Shown in pieces: positions 14,301 to 27,819 of a stretch of 64,000 bases of DNA. Numbering within the stretch: the first letter of the stretch is position 1; every line of letters begins with the position of its first letter. The DNA is from Nautilus pompilius. Its lineage: Eukaryota; Mollusca; Cephalopoda; Nautilida; Nautilidae. Position numbers and translations under genes: made by a program. The notes beneath the pieces were generated by a model, which ran no database searches, had not been told where the DNA came from, and worked only from the letters and a program-made list of their open reading frames with translations. The stretch is from the NCBI GenBank assembly GCA_018389105.1, contig JACATO010000968.1:212501-276500 (forward strand), in the 5' to 3' direction.

Positions 14301-17300
14301 TATTTATTTTAAATGTGCATTTCTTTTTAAAGAAACAAACAAAATAACAAATTAGGTAAATTCCATTCAAGCTTATTCGGTATATAGTTTTCTTATGCTA
14401 ATTAATTTGTTTCTGATAATCTATGTACAATGAAGTTCAAATGCTTTCTGATCGATAAATCTTATCCAGGCAGACATAACTAAAGCAAGAACGGAAACAA
14501 GGGTTTTTCTTGTTTTATGACAACATCATCATAAAAACAATACTAATAGTTTAACCATAACTGACAAAATTCCTATACAGTGAAAAAATTTCAAAATAAC
14601 TTGCATCAACAAACGTTCATTTTGATTTCAAACTTAACCGTTGGCGTGTGTACGTCATGGTATTTCAATTTCTCACTAATAATTTCCTGGAGATAGCCAA
14701 GAATGGCAATAAACAGAATAACTTCAGTCCAGCTAATTTCCTGAACTGAGAGAAAACTATGCTTCAAAGAAAGTAGAATTTATTTATTTTTTTTTATTAA
14801 AAAAAAGAAAAACAAAGCAAATAAATCCTAAAAGCATTTCTCCAAATTACCCAACTAGGTTTTATGTAACACAAAATCCCTAAATGTATGAGAGGATTGT
14901 TTTAGAGCTTACGCAATGATTAAATATTATTATAGTGAATAATTAAAACGTGTTGTTAAATATAAAATAAAATACATTTTGAATATAACCATATGAAGAT
15001 AATTATTACAAGTGAAAAGCAACCTTGCAGTATTACCTGTTGGTACAGCGATGAGTTGAGCTTCTGGCCTTTTAAGATGAAATCCTGTGTGTTGCTTCAA
15101 TCTGGCAAGGGTCTGAAGTCCTTAGTTAACTACTGTAAATGTTATGTTAGGTAATGAACAGATTCCAAAATCTCATGCTTTTTTCACTTCACATATTCAG
15201 AAAACGACAAGGAACACATACAGCCCAGTAGTCTGTCTGTGTTTACTGCGTGACGGATTGGAGTACAAGGAGTCCGAAGAGATACTGCAGAAAGTCCGGA
15301 ACCTATTTGAAGATTCACTGCCTTGAGTTACAACGTTGAACACATGGTGACCCAAAGTCAAATGCTACTAGTGATGTCTTCTGAGGTTAGTCGTATCAGG
15401 ATTTTAAAGAAGATGCTGTCCTGAATAAAAGCCAAGATTCGTGTACCGATGTCGATGGGCTGCGAGCTCTTTCGATTTGCGGTTCCTCACATTAATCTAA
15501 CGGATCGCCGACTTTATGATGCATCAGTCTTAGTTTGTACGCCCATTAATGGCTCAGGGTTTTTACGTTTCCATTATTTCACTGAATGGCAGCATATATT
15601 ATTGATTTAAACCCCCTTTCTACAATTTTTATGCATGCTTACAAACGTGCCTTTTATCGTGTATTCGCTGCTCATCACCTTTACAAGGTTAATACTAATT
15701 TCTACATTTATTCATATTTTAAAGACCAATTAATATTCTGCCTTCTTTCTCGGTCACCACTCTCCACAAGCGTAGATACATTTGATGAGACAAGCATCAT
15801 GGATACCATTCGCAAGTCCATCCATCACCAGCAATATGCCGTCTATAAAGATTATATTTTGATAGAATTACAGCATGGATTTCAATATTAACAAAATATT
15901 TAAATTATGCAAATCAGATAATCTATCAGAAAAGCGAAGAAAAGGCTAGCTAATTAGATTTTGGTAAACCATGCAAACATGTATATAAGCACAAGTATCG
16001 CAACCATTTTGAAATGCACATGGCGTGTCATCTTCATTTTCCCAGTGTTTTTTTTTTTTTTGACGTAGATAGATAATCTAGATAATTTTGTATTCATACA
16101 GAGTCCTGTCAAGGGAAAATGAGCATTCATGAATCATAAGTGATTTTTATTGTGGCGTGTATACATTTAAGAGTCAAACAAAATATCAGAATGCATGAAA
16201 ATAATATATCGTAACGTTTCCACGCCGCGACGCTTTGTGGCGCAGCTACAATGGAAATGTTTCTATGATAACATGGCCACGAATTTTTCAAGATTTGATC
16301 TGTTTTTCGTTCAGATGAAGGAGGAAGTCTTGTTTTCTGGCAGTTGGCAATCAAGGTGCTCCTCCAAGTGTTCGGTCGGATTTTTGGTCATGGTTCCTGG
16401 GTGCCCAGGAAAGAAAGAAACTTCAGCCTTATTTAGATTATTCCACAGGGTGGGTGGCCTTGGAGGCCTAAAGCGACACAATCTTCTCACAGGGGGATAT
16501 GCTCTTAACAGCAGAATTATTTATTGTAAAAGTGGCATTAGACGGTTATCGAGAATGGACGTGCAAGCACCAGTTCACTGAACACCAGATCAGACTTTTC
16601 CATGGCCCTCAATAAATATCCGCCCAGTCTATTCAGAGTAAGAAAAAGTCACAGTCTACGACAATGCACTAGGATTCCCATATTGATCTATGAACTGAAA
16701 GCAGGCTTCCTGAAATCCTTGGCCGGTTTTTCTCCAAATCATGTTCGTCCTTTCATCGTGAATTGACGAAAATAAAAATTGTAAGAAAACAGAACGATGT
16801 CCAAGATGCCATTGGTCTGCGTATCATTTCTTGGATCCATGCGAATCCGCTTTTCTTTGGTTTTTGTAAATAGAGATTTTCGCCGATTCACGCGTCCATC
16901 TGTAATCAAGTTAATGTAAGTACGTTGTGGCACAGTTTATGGTATTGACGATGTTTACCAGCTTTTTATGTGTTTATTTGCCCCCATCTGGCGAACAAGG
17001 TCTCTTTTGGCTCGCTCTATAAACACTGATGCCCGTTCTGGTCAGTGGTTAGTACTTTCGTTTGCATGACGAAAAACTAACGGTGATTTATGCTCTGTTC
17101 CAATCGGGAGCCTAAAATTCCCCGCTATTTGCGTTTCGCTTTTTTTTCGGTCACAATCTGATCGTCCAATCACACAACCTCGTCTAAATGGCGATGTACC
17201 ACGAGCGCCAACTGAGCGAGCCATTTTAAATATTTTACCAACTGGTGTTTCCTAGCGCTTGCTATTTATAATATGAGTGCTCTGCCTTCTAGGTGACAGG

Positions 17301-20300
17301 AAAACTGCGCCATTATTTTTGCTGGTGTTCATTTTACACTGGCAGGTAAATAAACAGACACTTGCGGACAACCCTAAAATTTGCGCTGAAATAATTCAGG
17401 GGTAGACAACACGCAGTTAACCGTTAAATAAACGTAAATGATTATTAAAATAAATTTAAAAAAAATTAAAAGCTAAAATATAAAACAGGTTGACGAAAAA
17501 TTTCCCTTAACCATTAACGACACGGCTGTACAGTCCAATGGTAGACTACTAGCTTACAAGGGCCGAAGGACCGACATTTTGCCAATAAAAATTCTAGATA
17601 TACAAACCGACGCATTTTGTTGGCTACCAATGATAGCGATTTTTGAGCCATTATATAAAAATCGAACATAAAAATCCATTGCACAGCATAAAAAACAAGT
17701 TTCATTAAGTAATGATAATAACCATTTCTATACTAGGTTTGATTACAGAAACAAAGTATGGTATACGGTATACCTCTCACATATATGTTGTGTATTTATT
17801 AAGAATGAAACACCGTCTCTTATTAAACATCGTGAAGGTGTAACGACGATATTCTTGTCCTTGATTTCACATTAAAGTTCGAGTAAAGGCGATCTTTTGG
17901 GTTATTATGTCAGTAGTTAAAGATGGTTTTTCAGTTCCTTCATTTTAGCCCAGCAAATTCTTTCATAAAAATTGTAAAGCGGAACTTTCTCTTAGGAACC
18001 ATCCAGAGGTACCGCTGTGATAATCAAATCTAGGTAGGACCCAGAGTTTAATTTACTAACTTATTACTCTAATGAAGCTTTAGGAATCAACATAAAATCG
18101 TTTAGACCCGATATGGAGGCCTTTTATTTCGCTATTTTAGAAATTTACTCTCGAAAATAATAATGTCACCTGATTACGTAACTCTCACCCCCAACACCAT
18201 CAGCTGACTCACGCAAACACGATGCCGAGAAAATTGCTTCCTGCTGACATTAATAGAAGAAAGAAAAAAAATATTTTGCATATCTTGTCAATCATCTCAA
18301 AACGTGGACAGAAAACTTAATGAGGCAAAACATTTTTAAAAAAACAACTAATTGCCTTTCCTTGTCAAACCGGGTAAAATACTTTATATTTTAATGGTCT
18401 GGAGAAGTTTAAGGTCGGAGTTAGCTTCTGATAAGTCATCTCTTCCATTCTCGAATCTAATTAAACTTAACAAAATTAACCCTTAAAGTCTGTTGCGCAA
18501 CTCGTGGATATTCTGTGAGTAGGTAATACCAGTTGCTATAGATGCTCACAGATATTATGGCTTCAATTATATTTTTGGCACCGTAAGTACGAAGTCACTA
18601 GTGCATTATCCCGTGTTCTGTACATAATCTAATTGATTAGCATACATGGTTGCTTATTTAAAACTCTGACTAAAGAATTCCATATTCGTTAATGACGAGC
18701 TTTATTTTCAAGCAAGACTTTCTTAATATATCCTCTTTTTAAAAAAAAAAATTGAATTATTTTAATGGAGAGGAATTTCTTTCCCTTCTAATTAAATTTG
18801 TTACTTTTTGGCGTACAGGAAAGTAAAGATAAATACTTACTTAGTTAATGGTCAGTTTCAATGGAGGATTTTGCACGTAAATGTTTGCAACTTCAAAAAC
18901 CGTTATAAAGGAGCGATAATACTAATAATTATTGTAATAAGAAGAGAATCAAAACGAAAGTAGTAAGGCAACTTTTAAAATAACTTCCAAAACATCAGAA
19001 TAAAATTTCAAAAGGTGACTTCAAATGGCCAGAGTAATTAATGCGAGATAATTACGCATAGTAAAAGAGACAGAAGAAAAATTGCATTGAAATTAATAGT
19101 TTGAATTTGGAAATAAAAACACAAGTATGTCGTAAGGGAATTAAAGGGATTGCATAGAGTAATTGTAAACGATCGCTTGACTTTTAGAATGTAATCAGAA
19201 TGGCACTTTTGAAAATGCTGACAGCTGGAATTCTCGATAGCATGCTAAATTCCGTGGAGAATAGCGACAAATCCGGATAAGTAGACAGATCGATGGATCG
19301 AATTTCTTTTATATCGGATTGTCGTTCCGGTGCACGCGGAAATTTATGTTGCCGTCAAGACAATAACTAAATCCCGCGAGATTTGTTTTGGATACCAGTT
19401 GTTATCCTTAAGCTGAAATAAGAAAGAACTTTTTCAGAAAAGATCTTTAAGAATACGTGGAAAATGCTGTTATCTTTTATTAATTTCCACAGACTTTCTC
19501 TTAACTATACCTGAAAACTACCCATATGAGACCAAGCAACGAGATCTTCATCTTCATCTACATCTGGTTGACTTCTGGTTCATCAGACCTACGCGAGACG
19601 GAAGCCCACACTGTATTGATTTACCTAGAAACAGTTAACAGCAATTAAAGAGAGCGAGAAATTATCTTTCACCGGATGGAGTTCATTAAAGAAATATACT
19701 TTCGAACAAAACACACCTTTGTCTGTAATTGGTGTTGACTTGACATTAGATATGAGAGTAGACGCCGAAGTAAAAGAAAGGCACGTGAAAAACAGCCTTT
19801 TGGCTTTATGCGCTGGTCAGCGATTGCTTTCTATACCGTTATTTTATTAAAAGGGGAGGGGCAGACCGAGAATGTACCTTGTAAAAAAGCAAACTAAGTC
19901 TAAATTTAAGATCGGCGGGGAAAAGAGACCGTTTCGCTGTGCAAATATTACTTAAAAAAAAACAAACAAAGACATTTAACTTACAAAACCGACTAAGGGT
20001 GGCTCATCCCGGAATTAATGCGTTATGTTGAAGCTGCGAGGAGAACTTACGATCATATCAGTTTACAACGATGCGACAGTTCGTCGTGAACCTTCGTTTT
20101 TGGGCTGCTGCTGATGATGATGCCAGTTCGTCTCTGTCGCGCAGTAACACTGTGCGTAATTAGAATAGATTCTCCTTAACACTGCCTCCCTTACAAACTG
20201 AATCAGAACTAACGTTGGGCGCCACGCATCGGTGCATAAGAGCTCCAAACAAGTCACCTGATCTTTAAAAAGCCGTCAAGGGATTTCACTGGTAGGGAAT

Positions 20301-21850
20301 TATTGCATTCATGCTAAAATTTTAAAGCATCAAGTTAGCTTGACGGTAATTGAAATAATGGTAGAATATACTTGATAAACTGTCTTAAATTTAAATTCTG
20401 CTTTGGTGTTGTAAATTGCCGATATTATTTTTGTACTTCTGAAAAGGTAAACGTATTTAAGTATTTAAAAAGGAAATCAGTGTATCAGGGAGAAAAATAC
20501 GACAACTTTAAAACAAAGATGTGTGGGTGTTCTAATTTTTCTAAATTGAACAGAGAAAGAAATTTAATCTTAAACTAACTAAAAACAAATAATTATTTAA
20601 ATGCCGAGTAGTGATTGCCGAGGAAAAGGATTACATGTACAGTACTCTATATTCTGCTTAGGAATTGCTATCATTAATAAATACGGAACTCGGTTAACGC
20701 AGCTTCAGGGACAGCTGTCTAAACGAACAATTTCTGCAGCCACTGAAGCGTGTAGCCTTCTAACGCCCCATGCCCCATTGTTTTTACACTTTAAAGACAG
20801 TCTTACCTGGCACGCACTGGACAACAGATTATCTTTACTAGCCTTCAACAAACCAAAAGACCGGACCATATTTGCATTGTATTTGATTGGCATTTATCGT
20901 CATACACATTTCATGTTGAATCATTTAAAGGTGTTATTAGGATTCTTTCATCGTAGTTAGTAACATGGGACTTTCAGTCAGGTTGGGATGATGCGAACGA
21001 ACGCTGTTATCGCCAGGTAAAATAATGATAATAATGTTAATTTTAAAAATGTCTCGCATTCGATAACAGTCTTCACCCTGTGAGAATATCAGGTTCAAAT
21101 AAGATAAACACCTATGCTTTCGTGTGTAAACCTGACGCTGATGGGGGAATGATCCCTGAAATGTAGAAACTATTACTAGTTCTAGTACTGATAATGCCAC
21201 TTTTATGTTCTTTACTAAATTCTAATGGTGGGTAGACGGTCAATTAGGATGCACTATTTGCCACTGATCTACCTTGTTTCTCGATCTTATGTCCAGGAAA
21301 GCAAGTGTACTGCGGTTGAGGTGCCAAACTAAGATTCTGATTGCGCCGACACCTAGCTCTCATTTACTATGCTGTTTGCTAACTACCAGAGATAACCCAC
21401 AAAATACTACGTAAATTCTACGTAAAGACGGTTGTTGGATTCTTTCCAACTCAGTAAAGTAATTGTTATACAGTGATCACAAGGAATGTTCGTGTTGTCA
21501 GCTCTCTCCCAAAGAAGTTATAGTAAGTGGCTGTTCCTTAGACCGTAAAAACCAAGGGTGAGAGAGAATCGATACAGACGCACCGGTCTTCGGAAAGAGC
21601 AGAGATCTACAGCGTCTGAAAATGGCTGCATAACTATTTGCAGCAGATCTCGAAGGTGAAGGTAAAACAAACAAGCAAGCACCATTTTCATTTTCTCATC
21701 CTTCTGGAACTGTTAACTATCATAACTTAAGATAGACAGAGAAGAAGCTTTTTGCATGTAATTGTGAGCGGAATAGTTTCAAGGTCATCATCAGTAGTGA
21801 GTAGATATTTCAATATATTTAGAATTCTAAATAAAAGTTCCTGTAGATAA
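8346..21850. other. Long non-coding stretch, no gene recognised
   Basis: AT-rich sequence with short open frames that carry no motif I recognise. It includes T-tract/A-tract junctions at 8475-8491, 9254-9277, 10274-10286, 12105-12120 and 18736-18751, and G runs near 11780-11800 and 12790. Somewhat more complex patches at 15040-15560 and 16195-16620 have no identifiable domain. No tRNA-like A and B box pair was found. Confidence 0.55.
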
Positions 21851-21879
21851 TGAATAAAGGAGTTTTCAGTGGCTAGCAA

Positions 21880-22760
21880 TCAATACAGGCCAGGCGCAGC
21901 AGCGCTCCATCGTCCGCTATCTGCCTTTCTGGCGAGTTCTGAAGCCCGTGCTCAGCACAAGTGTACGTTGTCTTCCTCGATGGAAGGTTGCCCAGCGCCA
22001 TTAGAAACGTACCTGAGTGTACCTCGTTAATTGACTTCTCCGCGCCACCGGATAGAACGTCGCTGAACTTACGTCATTCTTCTGGGTCGATGCTCATTCC
22101 AAGCGATCGAGAACATAAGCAAAACTGGGATGCATAATTGGCTTTCTGTCCGATGGGGATGCGCGATATACAAACGACCTTTGCGTGACCTTTATCACCA
22201 AATCCTTTTCTAAATGAACACGATCGCGGAAACGGTATGAAAAGCGTAAGTGAAAGGGTTACTTTATACCTACTGTCCTAGGAAAATAGTGATGTTCTGC
22301 TTCTATAAAAAAAAATAAAAACAGTACAGTAACCCTCACGTTACCTGTCAACTGATTACTTTTGCTCCTAATTATCCGGACAAGTTTTTAAACGTGCCAT
22401 TGCGGTTATTTCTCCACGAAGTCACCGCCGACTCTACTCGCTGCCGTTAGGGGGTAAAAATGGCGTGACTTCGCGGTTAACAAACAGCGTCCTCAGCAGC
22501 ATAATTCCGCCCAGTCCGCTCCTGCCGTTCTCCAGAGCTCGCGTGAGGCTGAGGGCGGGGCGGAATCCGCCGTTCGCGAGTCTTTAGATAAACCGAGATG
22601 ATCGATGATCGCCGTGTGACACGTCGATTTCCGCACATAGGTTCCCGAGCCTTCCTCAACAGCCGTTTCCGACCCGCCTGCTGCAAGGTCTGTCATGGAG
22701 TTTAGTTTCTCCACCTTTCGCACTCGACTCGCCCAGCGTCCCGCAGTACTCCCAGCAGTA
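21880..22760. promoter_or_regulatory. CpG-rich region with Sp1-type GC box
   Basis: Two neighbouring patches (about 21880-22150 and 22420-22750) are clearly richer in G+C and CG dinucleotides than the surrounding DNA. The second contains GGGCGGGGCGG at 22553-22563, a double GC box of the type bound by Sp/KLF factors, and AAAATGGCG near 22457, which resembles a YY1 core. This could mark a promoter, but no TATA box, start or coding exon could be tied to it. Several overlapping minus-strand frames over 22477-22979 are read from this composition and a CA repeat and look spurious. Confidence 0.3.
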
Positions 22761-22931
22761 GAAGAGTATCGTACACTTCCCTGGTATTCTTAAAGTAAAC
22801 AAGAGGCAATACTTGTAATTTGAATAGCAGAGATGATGCGTCATTTTGCTTTGGATCGTGGACAACCCGATTTCCAATGGGAGAAAACCTGTGCCTGGGT
22901 GAATGTTTGTCCATGATTTCTCCATAACGAC

Positions 22932-22936
<5 letters not shown>

Positions 22937-22964
<28 letters not shown>
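22937..22964. repeat. (CA)n microsatellite
   Basis: A 28-base run of CA dinucleotides. It produces a Cys-Val run in the minus-strand frames, which explains the apparent small proteins there. Confidence 0.9.
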
Positions 22965-22966
<2 letters not shown>

Positions 22967-22979
22967 TCCTGTAATACAC

Positions 22980-24410
22980 GAACTCGGTCTCGTAACGGTA
23001 TTGTAGAGGGCGAGATTCTTGAAGCCGCAGAACTTCAAAAACACCGAAACCAAAAATATCTTTTCTCTACCGTGACAGTAACTATAAAAGACTGAGCATA
23101 ACGAGTTGGAAAATACAAGATTTCGCTCACGAATAAATTTTCTAAAGACAGAAAGAAAAAAAAAAATGTAAGTAATGAAATTCAGTTGGCCGTCTATCGT
23201 ACTCTATCCGCTATCGTCTAGCTCTCAGGCGACTTTCACTTTCTTCTCAGGTAACATTTTGAATCAGGTTCACAAGTAAAACGTAGACTATCAAAAGACT
23301 ATTGGACTTTTTGTATCAGTCTATTAATGGAATAAAAATAACAGATTGTACTTCTCCTCACGCATTAAAAAAAAGTCATTAACGGTTAACTAGAATTTTA
23401 AAATAAATTTTAATTAAATGGCAGTAAATGAAGTTTTGGGAATTGTAAAATATGAATATGGCACGTCGTTAACTCATGATAACTACATGATATTGATTAA
23501 TCACTGTAAATGTCTATATGTATGATTGTAATAAATAATTAAATAGTCATCTTAGAACAGAAATTATTTCTAATGTGTAAATTCGATATTTTATCTTGTT
23601 CTTTTCGATTTGTTCTACATATAAGCCATAAATAAAAGCTAAATAATTATTTGTTTTACTTTAAGGAGACTCTGCAGCATAGAAATGCATAAAACGAACA
23701 AGAAAAGATAAATAAGCATTCTTCCTGCTGTTAAGTTGCAGAACTAAGGATTGGAAACCAACATTTGAATATCCAGCTTTGCGGAGAGAGAGTCTATCTG
23801 ACAAACTGTGCAGGACAGCTAATCGAGTCAAAAAAATCGGCAGAATGGATCTCGTGATACGTGGAAATCGTTTAAAAGAGCTATCTTAAGATGTACAAAT
23901 TTTGTTGTTTTAATCAATTTGTGGTTTTTCGATTTAATAGGTTCCCTGTGGACGAATATTTAAAAAAAATACTGATTGATTAGACGAGTTAACGAGCCCC
24001 GCAAGCAGCTCTATTATTAACTCATTCGTGCTTACAACTTTAAAAGTAAAACTGCTCGAAGAAATTTATGATGGAATTGCGTATTTATTACATGAGAATC
24101 ACCTCAAGTTAAAAAAAACAACAATAGGTCTTGGAGAACAGTAACATTAATGCAATCAAGTTCTGCTGCAACCATTGCTTTACTTATATACAGTATTTAC
24201 AAGAATATGCAGTATATATGGACGTCAGTTTCTAGAATGTTTTTAACGATTTATATTGAATGGAGGTTCTTCTGACGGTACTGAGCCCTAATTATTTGCT
24301 AAATAAATCCCCTCTCCCATTGTCCGAACACACAGGTGATCTTATTCCCACACAGTGTAATTAGTACCTCATGGAAATACCAGAGCATTCACCAAAAAAG
24401 AGTCGCTTTG
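22980..24410. other. AT-rich non-coding stretch
   Basis: No motif, repeat array or recognisable coding signal is seen on either strand. Confidence 0.55.
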
Positions 24411-24620
24411 TTTCATCTTCAGACGTCACGTCACCCGATGACCTCCCCTCCCTGCCCTTCGCGTGGCTTTGTTTCCATCGTTGAAATGTAATGATTCCCC
24501 CTGTTTCACACCTGCTTAATCGACGTTAGACGGCGTCAGACGCATTCTGCCGTCGTACGTAGCTACTGCCGGCGTTGGCGAGTAGATACCCGTCGTATTT
24601 GTACCGTGTAAAATCCTTGG
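24411..24620. other. CpG-rich patch
   Basis: About 200 bases dense in CG dinucleotides in an otherwise AT-rich area. No coding motif is seen. A regulatory role is possible but only inferred from composition. Confidence 0.3.
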
Positions 24621-25399
24621 TTCGCCCGAATAGAGATTCTAATCTAACTGATCAGGGGACTGGTTAATTTTACAGCATGAATCCTCGAATAAAGCAACAA
24701 ATAAAAAGAGAGATCACTTTGGTCTAGTTTGGTTTATAAAAATTCAAAGTTTTTAAGAGGAGACCGAACAGAAAAGAGGGACCACAGTGAACCGACTGAT
24801 GCGTAATTGAGGAATTCTTTTGTTGGTGGTGGCGCTGCTGGTGGCCAAATAGTTGGGCTGTGTTAAGATCGCCGCCTGGATTATTGTTTCACCTCTGCTG
24901 GTACCTTTGATTCGGAAGACCACGCATGATGGCTTGATATGCATTTCCCCCCCACTTTGTTTTGACATAAAACGCCGCAATATTACCATCGCCCGATGTT
25001 TGGTGCGGTGTTCGGTAAATATTTGTGTAAAGTTGATTTAATAACGGATTCGTCGATTAAGAAAACATTAATAAAAGAAGAAGGGAGAATCTAACGTAGA
25101 GTGGGAGAGGGGTATCCATGTATCAAATGAAATAGTGTTAACTTTAATATTTGTTTAAATAGAAAATAATATGCTGTGTAAAAAAAAAACCAAAAAAACC
25201 GAGAATATTCATTGAAGTTTTGATTGAAATTTTCGAAGGGTATACAATTACCAACGCATCACAAACGGCAAAGGAATTAAAAAAAAAACAAACAAACTAC
25301 GAAGTAATAAAATCAAAGAGCTTTAGATTTGTAGTTCGAATAACAAATCTGCATCGTGATACGCAGTGATAATTAATCCAGTGTGTAGCGATCTCTGGC

Positions 25400-25860
25400 T
25401 GCTCGATTATCCCGAGGTTAATGCCCGCCTTAGCTTTATGCCGGTGTTTAGGTTTCGTTTCACACGTTTCTTGTCTTCCTTCGCATGGTTCGGATTTTCC
25501 CACTAACCCATCGCAGAGCATCACGTGACCGCCGGGCTCGACGTACTCTATTCGGTTTGCACTGCGCAAGCGCGGTCTACCGCGCCCACGATGTGTGTGT
25601 GTGTGTGTGTGCGCGCGCGCGCGCGTGATTAAAACTGACTTTAGTTTACGTGGATCACCGTGATAAACCAAACATTCAGTATTTACCAGTTATCTTGTAT
25701 CAGTAAGGATCTCACGTATCATTTCTTCTCCTCCACACGAGAAACGGTTACAAGCCTCGCATTTCTGGTGACGTCATTTGTGTTTCCGCTGTGCGCATCA
25801 CGTGTTCATTTTTGTCCTATACGATCCCGCCCGCTCTCACGACCTCAATAGGTAAATAAA
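25400..25860. promoter_or_regulatory. CpG-rich region with Z-DNA tract and CRE-like site
   Basis: This stretch is enriched in CG dinucleotides and contains three notable elements: a 36-base alternating TG/CG run (25592-25627), TGCGCAAGCGCG near 25563, which resembles an NRF-1 half palindrome, and a TGACGTCA palindrome at 25769-25776. The combination suggests a promoter or enhancer. No exon could be assigned; a minus-strand frame of 124 codons across 25297-25671 is largely produced by the repeat and has no known domain. Confidence 0.35.
25592..25627. repeat. (TG)n(CG)n alternating purine-pyrimidine tract
   Basis: About ten TG dinucleotides run directly into about eight CG dinucleotides, all in strict purine-pyrimidine alternation. 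Such mixed tracts are the best known natural Z-DNA formers. Confidence 0.9.
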
Positions 25861-27810
25861 TCCTGGAAAGTGACGAATGGTTTGAAACCTGGATTGTCTT
25901 TTAATGACGGCAGTAAATGGTTTCCTCAAGATGTCCGAGGATGTAAAGATAGCAAAGCACTGAAAACAAACCAGGATCTGGTACAGGGCCAGAAAACCAT
26001 CTCTGGTCTTGTCTGCTGACCATTAAAATTGCCCCTTACAGTATCGATTCGGCATGTCTTGTGTCCGTAAAAAAAGACTTAAGTAGGTTCTGATTTATCT
26101 ATTACCATGGAGTCAGAAAAACATCGAAAGGAAGGATGTGGGGACATGCCTTTTGTTACTACGGTTTTTTATGAATATTTATTAAGGGATACCTATAAAA
26201 TCGTTGCGGTATGTTAGAAATACTAATAATAATGCTTATCTCCTTATTTCTTTTGTCTTTAGGTCGATATACTAAAACATGTGCTTTTACTCTTTTATCG
26301 ATTTCGACAGTAAAATTAAAATATAAAAAAACGAGAAAATGCGAGATGAGAGACGCGGTATCGACGCACGGTTAGAAAGACGATAGAAAATAATCTTTTC
26401 CTTCTCTCTCTCTCTTTTTTTTTCCAAAGGAGAAATCCTCTTCCTTAATGTCAGCCCCAGAGATCACAACCTCGAATAACACCAGTGGAACATCACTCCG
26501 CTGAGATATTTTTAATCGTAGAGCGTTGAAAGTCTTTTCCCTAGTGGTAACACCTTTGAGTATAACTTTCTTTGAGAAAATACTTGTATAAAAGTTCACT
26601 CTTTCTTGGGAAGAATTACAGATGCTGTTATTTTATAATAATCATCAATTCCCGCAACGCCCCAAGCACAGCTTCTCTATTTTAGTTTAGTGTTTAGCTT
26701 ATTTTAATTATTACGAAAAGATAGTATGTCATTGTGGCATACGCAGGTCCACTCAGGAAACGAAATGGGTATCGTTACGATTTAAAGTATTTAAAAATAA
26801 TAATGAAGGCCACCTCTGTGTGTCTGTGTGTGTGTGTGCAAAGTAATCAGAACATTTACTGTTAGTCGCACTGGACGGAAAGTCAATTATTCATTATCTT
26901 TAATGAATACCAAAACGAAAAAAAAAAAACAAAGTCTATGTCCACGTGGTCATTACTTGACATTTAAACACGCGACCTCGTGTAAATGCTGATATATCAC
27001 GCGAGTCAACTGCACGAAGCATCTTGAATATTCTAACAGCTTTATTGTGACACGGACACGTGTCATTTAGAACCCGAGTGCGGGCATTTTAAGTAACATG
27101 GACGGTTTCGCTATTTTCATGGATGGTTATTTGATTCTGGCAATCGTCTGCATAAAACCCTAAATAAGTTCTCGTTACTAAGAATTCATATATATATAAT
27201 TCTGTTTAGCAAACGTAGTACCATTAAAAACTTACTTTAATACTAATTTTTATTTACGATAAAAATGGGCTCACAATATTAGACTCCCTTATCTTTAGTA
27301 GACGATGACTCTGGTTGCCAAAAAATAACCGTGGGCAGGTAAATCAGCTGGTGGATGCAGAAGATTATTCCCCATTTTCATAATGAACTGTCTTACCATC
27401 TAAGAGACCTTCGACGGAAAGCCATTGCAAACCAAAAATAGAAGCCTTGGAGATTACTTTGTTTTCTGTTTTAATGTCGCTGTGACAAATTAAAACGACT
27501 TTTTTGGGTTTATTTGTCTGGAATGAGATGACTGGTCGGGGTTTAGAAACAGATACAGAGCTTCAAACATGAAGCAGAAATTAACAGCTGTCTACAGGTA
27601 CTGAAAATTGGTAATACGCAAACGGCCAATATTGTGAACTCACAATTTAAATAATCATATATCCTATAGATCATTTTATTAGTATACAGTATAGATACGT
27701 TTATTTAACAATATGACTGTTGGAAAATAAATAGCAAAGCATCACGCATGACGTATTAAAAATATTTCTCTTCATTTACCTAAAGATTAAAGAGAATCTT
27801 CAGTTATCCC
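25861..27810. other. Non-coding stretch, no gene recognised
   Basis: No conserved coding signal is seen. It contains a short GT repeat at about 26815-26837 and a TC run near 26405-26425. Confidence 0.55.
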
Positions 27811-27819
27811 TTATAATAT

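Noticed and set aside
22477..23053. Overlapping minus-strand frames with Cys-Val runs
   Set aside because: The runs come from the CA repeat and no domain is visible.
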